The notes under the pieces: generated by a model
What the model was told of the DNA's origin: nothing
Databases searched by the model: none
Seen by the model: only the letters and a program-made list of their open reading frames with translations
Position numbers and translations under genes: made by a program
In this document: positions 44,520 to 56,295 of the stretch, one piece after another
Position numbering within the stretch: position 1 is the first letter of the stretch
Layout: each line of letters opens with the position of its first letter
Source of the DNA: Zoroaster sp. YZ-2022
Lineage: Eukaryota > Echinodermata > Asteroidea > Forcipulatida > Zoroasteridae
Length of the DNA: 64,000 bases
NCBI GenBank assembly: GCA_029582265.1
Contig: CM055822.1
Span: forward strand, 124,001 to 188,000
Direction: 5' to 3'

Positions 44520-47518
44520 AAGGTCAAATTAGGGGACCAACTTTGTTTAAATATTTTGTGACAATTAACGATCTGTACAATGGAGCAAAATTTTAATTTA
44601 CCTCTTGGGTTGCTGAGATGATTTTTGAAATAAAACTTTGACTTCCGGTTTGGACAGGAAGTAAGGTCAAGTGGGGTCATCTTTTTGTAAATATATTTTG
44701 ACAATTAGTGATCTGTACAATGGTACAAAAATTGTGAATTTACCTCTTGTGGTTGTTGAGATATGATTTTTTAAATATTAAATGCTTGACTTCCGGTTTG
44801 GACAGGAAGTAAGGTCAAATAGTGTCATCTTTTGTAAATATCTTTTGACAATTAACGGTCTGTACACAATGGTATAAAAATTGTGAATTTACCTGTTTTG
44901 GTTGTTTTGAGATATTTTTTTAAATATGAAAAACTTTGACTTGGTTTGGACAGGAAATGAGGTCAGTGGGGTCACCTTTTTGTGTAGATATTTTCGACAA
45001 TTAACAGTCTATACAATGGTACAAAAATGTCAATTTACCTCTTGTGGTTGTTGAGATATGATTTTTAATATTAAACTTTGACTTCGGTTTGGGACAGGAA
45101 GTAAGGTCAAATTAGGGTCCCACCTTTTGTAAATATTTATTGACAATTAACGATCTGTGCAATGGTACAAAAATTGTGGGTTTACCTCTTGTAGTTGTTG
45201 AGATATGATTTTTAAATAATTAAACTTTGACTTCCCTTTTGGACAGGAAATGAGTCGTCAAATTGGGATCACCTTTGTGTAAATATTTTCGACAATTAAC
45301 AATCTATACAATGATACAAAATGTCAAATTTACCTCTTGTGGTTGTCAGAGATATAATTTTGTTAAACATTAAACTTTATGACCGGTTTGGACAGGAAGT
45401 AAGGTCAAATTGGGGTCACCTTTGTGTAAATATTTTGACAATTAACAATCTGTACCAATGATTAAAAAATGTCAATTTACCTCTTGTGGTTGTGGAGATA
45501 TGATTTTTTAAACATTAAACTTTGACTTCCGGTTTGGACAGGAAGTAGTCAAAGTGGTCACCAAATACCTTTGTGTACATATTTTTGACAATTAACAATC
45601 TATACAATGATACAAAAAATATCAATTTACCTCTTGTGGTTGTGGAATATGATTTTTTTAAACATTAAACTTTGACTTCCGGTTTGGACGGGAAGTAAGG
45701 TCAAGTAAGGGTCACCTTTTGTGTAAATATTTTTGACAATTAACAATCTATACAATGATACAAAAATGTCAATTTACCTCTTGTGGTTGTGGGGAATATG
45801 ATTTTTTAAACATTAAACTTTGACTTCCGGTTTGGACAGAGTAAGGTCAATGGGGTCACCTTTATTGTAGATATATTTTCGACAATTAACAGTCTATACA
45901 ATGGTACAAAAAAGTCAAATTTACCTCTTGTGGTTGTTGAGATATGATTTTTAATATTAAACTTTGACTTCCGGTTTGGACAGGGGAAGTAAGGTCAAAT
46001 GGGGTCACCTTTTTGTAAATATTTATTGACAATTAACGATCTGTGCAATGGTAAAAAAAATTGTGAATTTACCTCTTGGTAGTTGTTGAGATGTGATTTT
46101 TTAAATATTAAACTTTGACTTCCTGGGTTTGGACAGGAAGTAAGTCAAATTGGGATCACCTTTGTGTAAATATTTTCGACAATTAACAATCTATACAATG
46201 ATTTAAAAAATGTCAATTTACCTCTTGTGGTTGTGGAGATATGATTTTGTTAAACATTAAACTTTGACTTCCGGTTTGGACAGGAACAGGGTCAAATCAG
46301 ATGGGGGTCACCTTTGTGTAAATATTTTTGACAATTAACAATCTGTACAATGATACAAAATGTCAATTTACCTCTTGTGGTTGTGGAGATATGATTTTAA
46401 ACATTAAACTTTGACTTCCGGTTTGGACAGGAAGTAAGGTCAAATTGGGTCTGCCCCAACCTTGTAGTAAATATTTTTGACAATTAACAATCTATACAAT
46501 GATACAAAAATGTCAATTTACCTCTTGTGGTTGTGGAGATAGTTTTTTTAAACATTAAACTTTGACTTCCGGTTTGGACAGGAAGTAAGGTCAAATTGGG
46601 GTCACCTTTGTGTAAATATTTTTGACAATTAACAATCTATACAATGATACAAAAATGTCAATTTACCTCTTGTGGTTGTGGAGAAGATGATTTTTTAAAC
46701 ATTAAACTTTGACTTCCGGTTTGGACAGGAAGTAAGGTCGAAAAGGGGGTACCTTTGTGTAGATATTTTTCGACAATTAACAGTCTATACAATGGTACAA
46801 AAATGTCAATTTACCTCTTGTGGTTGTTGAGATGATTTTAATAATTTTAAACTTTGACTTCGGTTTTGGACGAAGATTGAGGTCAAATTGGGTCACCTTT
46901 GTAAATATTTATTACAATTAACGATCTGTGCAATGGTACAAAAATTGTGAATTTACCTCTTGTAGTTGTTGAGATATGATTTTTTTAAATATTAAACTTT
47001 GACTTCCAGTTTGGACGGAAGTAAGGTCAAATTGGGATCACCTTTGGTAAATATTTTTCGACAATTAACAATCTATACAATGATACAAAAATGTCAATTT
47101 ACCTCTTATATGGTTGTGGAGATATGATTTTGTTAAACATTAAACTTTGACTTCCGGTTTGGACAGGAAGTAAGGTCAAGTTGGGGTCACCTTTGTGTAA
47201 ATATTTTTTGACAATTAACAATCTGTACAATGATACAAAAAATGTCAATTTACCTCTTGTGGTTGTGGAGATATGATTTTTTTAAACATTAAACTTTGAC
47301 TTCCGGTTTGGACAGGAAGTAAGGTCAAATTGGGGTCACCTTTGTGTAAATATTTTGACAATTAACAATCATACAATACAAAAATGTCAATTTACCTCTC
47401 TTGGTTGTGGAGATATGATTTTTTTAAACATTAAACTTGACTTCCCGGGTTTGGACAGGGAAGTAAGGTCAAATTGGGGTCGCCTTTGTGTAAATATTTT
47501 TGACAATTAACAATCAGC
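44520..47518 (+). repeat. 145-bp satellite, about 20 units
   Basis: The unit contains GACTTCCGGTTTGGACAGGA, AGTAAGGTCA, GGGGTCACCTTTGTGTAAAT, TTTGACAATTAACAATCT, CAATTTACCTCTTGTGG and GAGATATGATTTT. Twenty occurrences of the TTTGGAC core were counted. Measured spacing is 145 bp between 46514 and 46659. Units vary by substitutions and 1-5 base indels. Confidence 0.9.
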
Positions 47519-47610
47519 CACAATTGATTTAATTTTTTGCCCACACCGACGTGTGTATAGCCCTGTATGCTCGGTGCTTTTCCGGTGTCTGTGAAAAAAC
47601 TACACAGGCG

Positions 47611-47688
47611 ACTCGGGCGGGATTCGGAACCCACGACATCCTGCTTACTAGTGCAGACGTCTTAACCTCTCGACCACCGAGCTTGCCC
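47611..47688 (-). ncRNA. tRNA-like Pol III unit 1
   Basis: The minus strand has A box TGGTCGAGAGG, B box GGTTCCGAATCC (one extra base), acceptor-like arms CTCGG/CCGAG and a T6 terminator about 13 bases downstream. The anticodon stem CTGC/GCAG closes an 8-nt loop instead of 7, so a functional tRNA is unlikely. A tRNA pseudogene or SINE head is likelier. Confidence 0.5.
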
Positions 47689-47862
47689 GATGACGATTGG
47701 CCGGCTAGAATCTATATAGCAGCGGGTTCCGCGATATATATAGATTGGTGAAATTCTTCTTGCGTCGGGAGATAAACAATTGATTTAATTTTGCCCTACA
47801 CCGACGTGTGTGTAGCCCCATGCTCAGTGCTTTCCGGTGTCTGTGAAAAAGACGACACAGGC

Positions 47863-47938
47863 GACTCGGGGGGGGATTCGAACCCGACATCCTGCTTACT
47901 GGTGCGAAACGTCTTAACCTCTCGACCACCGAGCTTGC
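47863..47938 (-). ncRNA. tRNA-like Pol III unit 2
   Basis: A box TGGTCGAGAGG and a perfect B box GGTTCGAATCC, with a T5 run downstream. The anticodon stem is more altered than in units 1 and 3. Confidence 0.5.
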
Positions 47939-48103
47939 CTGATGACGATTGGCCGGCTAGAATCCTAAAAGCGGGGTTCCGATATATAGATTGGGTTAAA
48001 TTCTTGCGTCATGTGATAAACAATTGATTTAATTTTGCCCTACACCGACGTGTGTATAGCCTGTATGCTCAGTGCTTCCGAGTGTCTGTGAAAAAACCAC
48101 AGG

Positions 48104-48182
48104 CGACTCGGGCGGATTCGGAACCCACGACATCCTGCTTACTAGTGCAGACGTCTTAACCTCTCGACCACCGAGCTTGCCC
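48104..48182 (-). ncRNA. tRNA-like Pol III unit 3
   Basis: Same boxes as unit 1, T-loop region with one extra base, and a T6 run downstream. The upstream CTATATAT tract is conserved. Confidence 0.5.
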
Positions 48183-48349
48183 GATGACGATTGGCCGGCT
48201 AGAATCCTATATAGCGGCGGTTCCGCGATATATATGTGAAATTCTTGCGTCAGGAGATAAACTGTACAATGGTGCAAAAACTGTCAATTTACCTGTTGTG
48301 GTTGTTTGAGATATGATTTTTGTTTTATAATTATGAGAAGCCAGAGCGA

Positions 48350-48672
48350 TTTACTTCACCAAATTACGTGCATACGCGCACGACCAGAGCTGATTTACAT
48401 TCACCAACAGAGGGCGCACTTTTAGCGTTGAAAAAGCCGTGTAGATCTTTCATTTGCAACGTAATCAAAACGTTTTAACTAATAAAGAACGATTGATCGA
48501 AATTCGATATCGATGACCTAATAATGACGTGACAAATTATGTTTCATCTACGTGTTATGTTCTAAGTATGTGCCAAGTTTCAAGTTCATATGAAGTTTAC
48601 AAGTATGTGTTTTTGTAGACAATCGATCCGGAAAGAAAGATGAAAGAAGGAGAAGAAAAAAAAAAAAAAACT
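48350..48672 (+). mobile_element. Element S, full-length-like copy
   Basis: Order: GCGCACGACCAGAGCTGATT, CAACAGAGGGCGCAC, GCAACGTAATCAAAACG, TCGATATCGATGACC, AAGTTTCAAGTTCAT, TGTAGACAATCGATCCGG and an AAG/A-rich tail. There is no coding capacity. The A-rich 3' end suggests retroposition, but no Pol III boxes were seen and the class is unresolved. Confidence 0.6.
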
Positions 48673-48829
48673 AGATATAGTTTTGTCACAAAAACAAAGG
48701 TGTTCAGTTGAAGTTAAAAATGGTTACGTCATCAATTCAAAGTGTTGGAGGTCAAATGTTAACGTCATTGAAGTTCTCGCGAGAAGTTTATTTGAATACA
48801 ATACAATACAATTTAGAAATTATTTTAAT

Positions 48830-49850
48830 ATTAAACTTTTGACTTCCGGTTTAAGACAGGAAATAAGGTCAATTGGGGTCACCTTATTGTAAATACTTTT
48901 GGCAATTAACAATCTGTACAAATGGTACAAAATGTCAATTTACCTCCTGTGGTTGTTGAGATATGATTTTTTTAAATATTAACTTTCACTTCCGGTTTGG
49001 ACAGGAAGTAAGCTCAAGTGGGGTATAAATATTTTTGACAATTAACGATCTGTACAATGGTACAACAATTTTTAATTTACCTCTTGTGGTTGTTGAGATA
49101 CGATTTTTTTAATATTAAACTTTGACTTCCAGTTTGGACAAGGAAGTAAAGGTCAAATTAGATATGTTTTGTAAATATTTTGAAATTTAACAATCCATAC
49201 AATGGTTGCAAAAAATGTTAATTTACCTCTTGTTGTTGAGATATTTTTTAAATATTAAACTTTGACTTCCGGTTTGGACGGAAAGTAAAAGGTCAAAATT
49301 TAAGGTCACCTTTTTCTAAATATTTGACAATTTACGATCTGTACAATAGTGAAAGAATTGTGAATTTTCTCTCTTGTGGTTGTTGAGATATGATTTTTTT
49401 TAATATTTAACTTTGACTTCCAGGTTTGGACAGTAGTAAAGGTCAAATTAGTCACCTTTTGAAAATATTTTTGACAATTAACGATCTGTACAATGTGAAA
49501 AATGTGAAATTTATCTCTTGTGGTTGTTGAGGATATGATTTTGTTAAATATTAAACTTTGACTTTCGGTTTGGACAGAGTAAAGGTCAAGTGGGGTCACT
49601 TTTTGAAAATATTTTTGACAATTAACGATCTGTCAATGGTGAAAAATTGTGAATTTATCTCTTGTGGTTGTTGAGATATGATTTTGTTAAATATTAAACT
49701 TTGACTTCCGGTTTGGACAGGAAGTAAAGGTCAAATGGAAATCACCTTTTGTGTAAATATTTTTCCCCACAATTAACAATCTATACAATGGTACAAAAAT
49801 TGTGAATTACCTTTGTGGTTGTTGAGATATTTTAAAATATTTTTTAATTT
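48830..49850 (+). repeat. 145-bp satellite, about seven units
   Basis: The same unit as 44520-47518, starting directly after an element S tail and ending at another element S. Units are more diverged from consensus, several having AAAGGTCA in place of AAGGTCA. Confidence 0.85.
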
Positions 49851-49859
49851 ATTGTAATT

Positions 49860-50345
49860 CGATATCGATGACCTAAATTATGTTTCTTCTACGTGTTTTT
49901 TTACGTAAGTATATGCCAAGTTTTCAAGTTCATGTGAAGTTTGCAAGTATGTGTTTTTTGTAGACAATCGTTTTTTGCCGATAGAGAGCGACAATCCATA
50001 TTAGCGTACGCTCAATTCCTTAAACGTGCATACATAATGAGCACGACCAGAGCTGATTTACATTTCACCAACAGGGGCGCACTTTTTGGCGTTGAAAAAG
50101 CCGTGTAGTCTTTCATTTGCAACGTAATCAAAACGTTTAACTAATAAAGTATGATTGATCGAAATTCGATATCTGATGACCTAATAATGACGTGACAAAT
50201 TATGTTTCATCTACGTGTTATGTTCAAAGTATGCCAAGTTTCAAGTTCATGTGAAGTTTGCAAGTATGTTTTTTTGTAGACAATCGATCCGGAAAAGAAG
50301 AAGAAGAAGAAGAAAGGAGAAGAAAAAAAAAAAAAAAAAAAACCG
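49860..50345 (+). mobile_element. Element S, partial plus complete copy in tandem
   Basis: A 3' fragment (49860-49970, ending TGTAGACAATCG) is followed by a complete copy from GCTCAATTCCTTAAACGTGC (50010) to (AAG)n and an A-run ending near 50342. Confidence 0.65.
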
Positions 50346-50358
50346 AACAACCAACAAT

Positions 50359-50424
50359 AGGTGTTTTCGGGCGCATATGCCCGAACACCTAAACTAAACT
50401 TAGTGTTTGTTTGAACAAACACTA
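50359..50424. repeat. Hairpin pair, second occurrence
   Basis: Hairpin 1: AGGTGTT...CGGGC-GCATAT-GCCCG-AACACCT (50359-50390). Hairpin 2: perfect 11-bp stem TAGTGTTTGTT/AACAAACACTA (50401-50424), followed by GGTGTTCAGGAGG. The layout matches 44438-44515, but the loop and stem sequences differ while pairing is kept. Confidence 0.8.
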
Positions 50425-50444
50425 GGTGTTCAGGAGGAATAAAG

Positions 50445-51345
50445 GTAATCAAGCATCTCCTTATTGTGACATGGCTTATAAACTGTCTTTGTTTTCACCT
50501 ATACTGCAAATAATTAAAAAATAATTCATAAAATTTGAAAACAAATTCTACATTGATTTTTACATTTCAAGGTTGTACACATGATTTTTGTACATAAAAT
50601 TGTAAGACATTGAAATAATCAAAGAGTTGTATGGGTGCTTGTAAATTTTAACTGTCTGTTGGGTTTCATGACTTGACTTTTGTGGTTACACAGTCCCACA
50701 CCCCCCACAATGGATTGAAACCACTTTGTTGACCTGTTTAACCTACTTGTAACCAATCTAGAAATTAGTGTACATGGTCTTACACATGTAACAAGTGAAA
50801 TGACTTCAGTGTAAATGAACCCAACCATGATCCTTTGTTGACAACAAAACAGAATCAATCTGCATTTATAATAAATGTACGCTCTGTATGTACGATTTAG
50901 TGACATTCAGAATGGGTGACATTCAGAGGTTGTCATTGGAATCGGTAATTTTGGAATAAAATGTCTGCCCCTCCCCCCAAGTTCTTGGTGATGGCATACT
51001 GCCACTGGTGATGAACGAACACATTTGTTTTCTAAAATTATTTGGTCTATCATTGCAGCACTATAGAACCAAGAACTAGGGAAAGGGGAGGGCAAACAAG
51101 CAATAAAAAGTATAAGGGGCCCAAAATTTACCAATTCCATTGACTGACGACTGGTGCTTCATTATGTCAAAAATCACCCAACATCAATTCTGCATATCTG
51201 AAGTTGCAAGGGTTGAAAATAGTAAGGGCTTAGATTTAAATAAATGTTTAACTGACATGGATTAGAAAGGTACACCCCTTCTCTTGGACTGAAATACCAG
51301 TACTGCTATAGCAAAATAATAACAAATTACTAGTATACTAAACCT
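50445..51345 (+). repeat. Module B, partial copy 3
   Basis: Enters in the middle of a ~700-bp unit (ATCAAGCATCTCCTTATTGTG) and continues through TGCATTTATAATAAATG and GGTAATTTTGGAATAAAATG to ACAAATTACTAG, where block A2 takes over. Confidence 0.8.
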
Positions 51346-51355
51346 TCATTTTTTT

Positions 51356-54300
51356 TCTTTTTATAGATTGAATTTTTTAATTGGAAAATGAAGACGCATT
51401 CATTTAAAACTACATATTTCATATCTTTTAGCTTGTTTGATTCGTAGGCAATGACAGAAATTTTTCAATATAAACGACTTTTCAGTCCTAAAATACGGGT
51501 CGTTACGTGAATCTACACAGTGCGCCTAGTCTGCATCATGTGTGTGCATAGTCGTATTATATGTACACACATACATACAAATCGCGCCAATATTGAGCAC
51601 AGTAACAATCAGTACATATACATGTACAACACACACGTTGAGTACATGGTTTTTACATATAATACATTCACTATAATGAACAGTTCTTCATTGTTCCACG
51701 AAATATCTAGAAAATCTTTCATTGGTCAAGTAGCAGGGCCTATTTACTTACACTTTGGGGTCCATGATTGATTTATGGTTTTAGATTGACCATTGTTGTA
51801 ACTTCCTTTACAGCAATTTCATGGTACTGATTTACACATACAATAAATAAGTCATGGGGAGTACTTTGGATTCATGCATCTTCTTACATTTATTTCAATT
51901 TTCTTTTCCTAGCTTTCAGTTGTTTTGTTTTGACTATCACAAAAATAGTAATTTTTAAAAGGAATCACAGCCCTATAATAATTTCTCTGGCAATATTGTC
52001 ACATGTTAATTTTGAAATGTTTGGTAGAGATGGGTACAATCTTATATTCACATGTCAATCTGTCTTTGTTTACCTCATTCTAGTCTACCCAGTCTTTATA
52101 TGCGAACATAACTTTCAGGTACTGAACAGTGCATAAAACCCTTTATTTTCAAATAATACATCATAAATTAACCTGGCTATGCAAGTTTAATCACATTAAG
52201 TGCTTACGTTTTGATACCACAAAAGTTGTTTCACCCAGCCCACAAAAACAAGTTCATGGGTATAACTATGCTAAGCAGCACTGATATTAGGCCTAGGTAG
52301 AGTACACAGAAAAATATTTTCAAGAATATTTTGAATCATAACAATGATGTACTGATGAACAGTGTTTAGCTCCAAAGGACGATTAACTTGAACGTCATAG
52401 TGTACTGATTTAGGACAGGTTTAGTTCAAATGTTTGCAGATGTACGCGACATCAGATTTATCATTCATCCTCTTTTACAGAAATCCGCGCAATAGTACGG
52501 ATATTGTTCAGTTTTCCTACTCAAGATATTACAATTGTTCAACTCCTTGACTCCATGCTGTTTTGACACTGACATTGTACTCTGATTTACTGAATTTACT
52601 GAAGTTTCTCTGGAATCAACATTGGCCCAAAGCTACATTTACATGTATGTATAAAGTAGAAATTGGTCTACTGGAGGTGCCATAAGGTGGCAACTGGTAC
52701 ATACTGAATTCAACATTGCAGGACGTGAAGTTCACGGAATGAAAGATCCTCTGCAAAAGTTGTTAAGCATCATGCAGTGCCATCACACCACCACAATACC
52801 AGGAATAAGGGCATGCATAAAGATCTGTCAAAAATAGAAAAAACATTGTTTTACACATATGTACATGTATGTATACATACATGGGATACTACCTCGTGTA
52901 TTATTTGTGGTTTTCATTGTTACATCAAATCTCTAGAAAATCTTTCATCGGTCAAATAGTTCAGGGCCTTATTTATTACATTTTGGGGGTCCATGTATCT
53001 AAAAATGCAATATAAAAATAAAGGAATGTACAACATTGGTATATGGTAGTTAACACATCCTTGTAAAATATAAACAAAAACTGTTTTTTTCCGTTTTGAC
53101 AACGATTCCTCTTTCTCTAACATGAAAACAAATCATTTCTCAGGATGATTTATAGGTTTTAGATTTACCGTTGTTGTAACTTCCCACAGCAATTCATGGT
53201 ACGGTTTTACACATACACAAAGAGTTTACAACTTAAAACAATAAAAGTATCTGTAAAGTCTGTTCATTTCTAACCCATTGCCGGACTGTTTCCTAATATG
53301 ACATAACTCTTACCTTTGCAGCTAATCCTACTGTTTGCAATGTTCCCATACAGTGATCAAACCATCGCCACACCAAAATTGAGGGAGTTCCATCTAGGGA
53401 AGATTAGCTGTGTGAAAAAGAAAATTAAACTCAAAATAAGCATGTTTTATTTGTTTGTATTCAAAACAATTTCCTTGATTTCATGTGATCACAAATTCTG
53501 AAAAGTATCATAAATGATACATTAAATTTCATGATTAAGCAAGACTAATTACGGTGACACCATGTGAAATTCTCTATTGGTAAAGTAAATCCTGAGGACG
53601 ATCAGAGCATACTGATCAAAATGTCAAGTTGTAATCTCTACTTCCTTTTCAGAACTAATTACTACTCACTAGCGTATTCACATGGTGTCACTGCAAATAG
53701 TCTTACTTATCTTCTTCACCATGCAAGCTACAGTTTTTCCCTAAATGTCATGGTTGTAAATATTATGTGTCAACAAAAATTATTTAAAATGTGCCTTTGC
53801 TAATAAACTCTGACTTGTCTGAGAATATTGCGACATACATAATTTAAAAATACCTGCATGTATTAATATACATGACATTGGTAAACATGTAGCTGTACTA
53901 ATGTTTTAATGTTTTCAGCCCTTAAACATTGTTGTTCTGTTCAGTTCAGACTATTTATATTTATTTGTTTGTTTAAATTAATCAATTATTTAATTTCACA
54001 GAGCTAACATTAGATATTACAATGAGTGAGCTACATCCTATTGATAACACATCTAACGTTAGCATCATTTTTTTAAATTCAACTAATTGTCATGCCTAGG
54101 CTTCCACTCTCCTAACGTTACAGACTATTTACCACCATTAAGCACTAGTCTAGAAATATTTCAAAAGAGTCATGGAGGAAAACCCACGTAATAATTTTAA
54201 GCATACTTTCTTTACATAAAACCGGGTACCCGCTAAATTAGTCCAACGTTTAAAGTACTGTTAGTACCATTCACTGGCGCCCATACCGTACACATTACTG

Positions 54301-54790
54301 ACTGCACTGTCATCAACCTATGCATGCTGTACGCATCAACCAACGCGTTACAACACATCTGACATGTCTGAAGCCGGTTAAAATGCTTATTTTTAAATCA
54401 AAGATTCTCGGCAAATTTGTCATTGCCAGACTTACCTCCAATTAAGTGTGCATAATAATGTCTGTTTTTCAACGATGAAACATCCACTGGTGATAGGAAA
54501 AATTCAGAAAATAGTGAAAAACTCGCTTTTGTGGAAGGTTTTCTCCGCACCTCCATGATGCACAACTGTTGAAACATGTGGCAGTTAATCGATTCAACGA
54601 CCTCAAAAGAGCTATTAATAAAGTGACCTTTTCACAATAAATAGATTATGCTGACATAAAAAAAAAAACCAAAAGGATTTTAGTCAATCACATAATACAT
54701 TATGCCGAAACGAATTAATCAGAAACACAATTTTTCAGGGTCACGATAGCCGAGTCAATTGCATTTCCGAAGCGTAAATGCTCAATTCCT
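51356..54790 (+). repeat. Duplicated block A, copy 2 (A2)
   Basis: Shorter counterpart of 25257-30080. It lacks the 980-bp segment of A1 and carries many small deletions. It ends in a complete element S, whereas A1 ends in a truncated one. Confidence 0.85.
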
Positions 54791-55055
54791 TAAACATGCA
54801 TACATAATGAGCACGACCAGAGCTGATTTTAGATTCACCAACAGAGGTGAAACGTAAGTGAAACGTTTTAGATATTAGTTTGATCCATCGAAAATCGATA
54901 TCTGATGACCTAATCATGACGTTACAACTCTAGTTTCATCTACGTGTTATGTTCTAAGTATATGCCAAGTTTGAAGTTCATGTGAAGTTTGCAAGTATGT
55001 ATTTTTGTAGAACAATCTATCCGGAAAAGAAGGAGAAGAAAAAAAAAAAAAAACC
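54775..55055 (+). mobile_element. Element S, copy behind block A2
   Basis: From TGCTCAATTCCTTAAAC to TATCCGGAAAAGAAGG and an A-run. An internal part around the GGGCGCAC motif is deleted. It is followed at once by the five-hairpin array. Confidence 0.6.
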
Positions 55056-55067
55056 GAACAAAAACAA

Positions 55068-55288
55068 TAGGTGTTTCGGGTACCGGGTACCCGAACACCT
55101 AAAAAAAAACGAACAATAACAATAGGTGCTCGCGCTGTAGCTCGAACACCTAACAATAGGTGTTCGCGTTGCGCTCTCGAACACCTAAAAAACAGTACAA
55201 AAACAATAGGTGTTCGCGCTGCGCTCTCGAAGACCTAAAAAACAGTACAAAAACAATAGGTGTTCGCGCTGCGCTTTCGAACACCTAA
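55068..55288. repeat. Array of five hairpins (AGGTGTT...AACACCT)
   Basis: Hairpins at about 55068-55101, 55122-55152, 55155-55187, 55207-55237 and 55258-55288, each with arms TAGGTGTTCG and CGAACACCTA around a variable GC-rich centre (GGGTACCGGGTACCC in the first, CGCTGCGCT-like in the rest). Linkers contain AACAGTACAAAAACAA. One arm base is mismatched in unit 4 (GAAGACCTA). Confidence 0.85.
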
Positions 55289-55385
55289 TTATTTTTTATA
55301 ATTCATTGATACTTGACAAAAGTGAAATGATTTTGAAACAATGGGTGAAAATTGTCAAAATCGACAAAAAGACGAAAGTCGTGGC

Positions 55386-55490
55386 ACTTTCCCGAGACAC
55401 CGGGAACCGAACCAAGACTGTACCAGTACAGCCATGGGCGCCAGCGCGACCAAGCGCCCGAGCGCGTGAGCCTGCTGGTTGGGCCATAAA
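55386..55490 (-). other. Possible tRNA-derived SINE-like segment
   Basis: The minus strand has an A-box-like TGGTCGCGCTGG and a B-box-like GGTTCGGTTCC about 45 bases apart, in a GC-rich island within AT-rich DNA. No cloverleaf or tail was established. Confidence 0.3.
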
Positions 55491-55592
55491 TATATCAACA
55501 CTTTTCGCTGGGGCGTAAAGCAGGGTCTCGACCACTGTGGTGCTTTTCGTGTCGGGTATTTTGAATTATGATACTGCCAGCGAGTTTGGTTT

Positions 55593-55901
55593 TTGGAAAC
55601 AACAATGACGCATTCATTGGGACATCGTCACAGCCCCTTCATCATATCAGCGCCAATAAAAAGTGACAAAAAACTGTTCGTTTGGAAGGCCATCCGTCAA
55701 AATCAACGCCAGAATTTAGACCGAGCGGGCTGGGCAAAGAAGGCTCACCGTCTACACAATATAAAACGACGTATGCCTGGCGACCATTGACGGGCCAGCC
55801 AACGTCAAATGATGGCAAACACTCAGGGATTTGATTGTTGAACGTGATGGTGACCATGATGATATCATGAATAATGTCGCATTTGTAGGATTGTTGGACA
55901 G
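55593..55901 (+). CDS. Candidate exon 1 of an unrecognised gene
   Basis: An ATG at 55593 (METTMTHSLGHRHS) opens a frame containing KSDKKLFVWKAIRQ, RAGWAKKAHRLHNIKRR and MPGDH, then stops at 55788. A second frame carries WQTLRDLIVERDGDHDD and NNVAFVGLLD up to a donor ACAG|GTAAGA at 55901. The two would join only with a frameshift near 55790-55825. The exit frame (phase 2) continues in frame into the exon at 57321 (SALASLGELPG), which supports a real spliced gene. The basic, Lys/Arg-rich first part could bind nucleic acid, but no domain was identified. Confidence 0.4.
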
Positions 55902-56056
55902 GTAAGAGTAATAAAAGAGAAATATTGTTTGATAATATAATACTTGTGATGATGTTTACAATACAGACATGATAATTATGAGATATAGTTTAGAAAGCAG
56001 AACAATTTCCAGTGAAGTAGTTGTAATTTCCACCATCAATGTATTTTATGGGGAAC

Positions 56057-56295
56057 AGCGGCACGTGCCCCCCCCCACAAATTTCCAGTGCCCCCCCCAC
56101 AAATTTCCAGTGCCCCCCCCACAAATTTCCAGTGCCCCCCACGAAAAATCCTCATAGTGCCCCAAAAAAAGAAAAGAAAAAGAAAAGGGAAAACCCATAC
56201 CTCCTGGGCCCCCCACTGAAAAGCAATGCCCCCCCCCACTGAAAAGCAATGCCCCCCCCTGTGCCCCCCACTGAAAACGTCCTGGCTACGCCGCT
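56057..56295. mobile_element. C-rich MITE with AGCGGC...GCCGCT ends, copy 1
   Basis: Ends with GTCCTGGCTACGCCGCT, the same right end as the copy at 61856-62026. The left end is shortened to AGCGGCACGTGCC. Internally three CCCCCCACAAATTTCCAGTG units and two CCCCCACTGAAAAGCAATG units are repeated in tandem. It lies in the intron between two candidate exons. Confidence 0.6.

Larger units (their letters stand above)
47525..48260 (-). repeat. Three tandem ~250-bp units containing tRNA-like sequences
   Basis: Unit starts (TGATTTAATTTT) at 47525, 47781 and 48025 give periods of 256 and 244. The array is inserted inside a satellite unit: the left flank stops after AACAATC and the right flank resumes with TGTACAATGGTGC. 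Each unit, read on the minus strand, has a TATATATA-like tract, a tRNA-like body and a T-run. Confidence 0.85.

Noticed and set aside
44520..47518. Regular repeats considered as a CRISPR array
   Set aside because: Units are contiguous at ~145 bp with no unique spacers and the setting is eukaryotic; this is a satellite.
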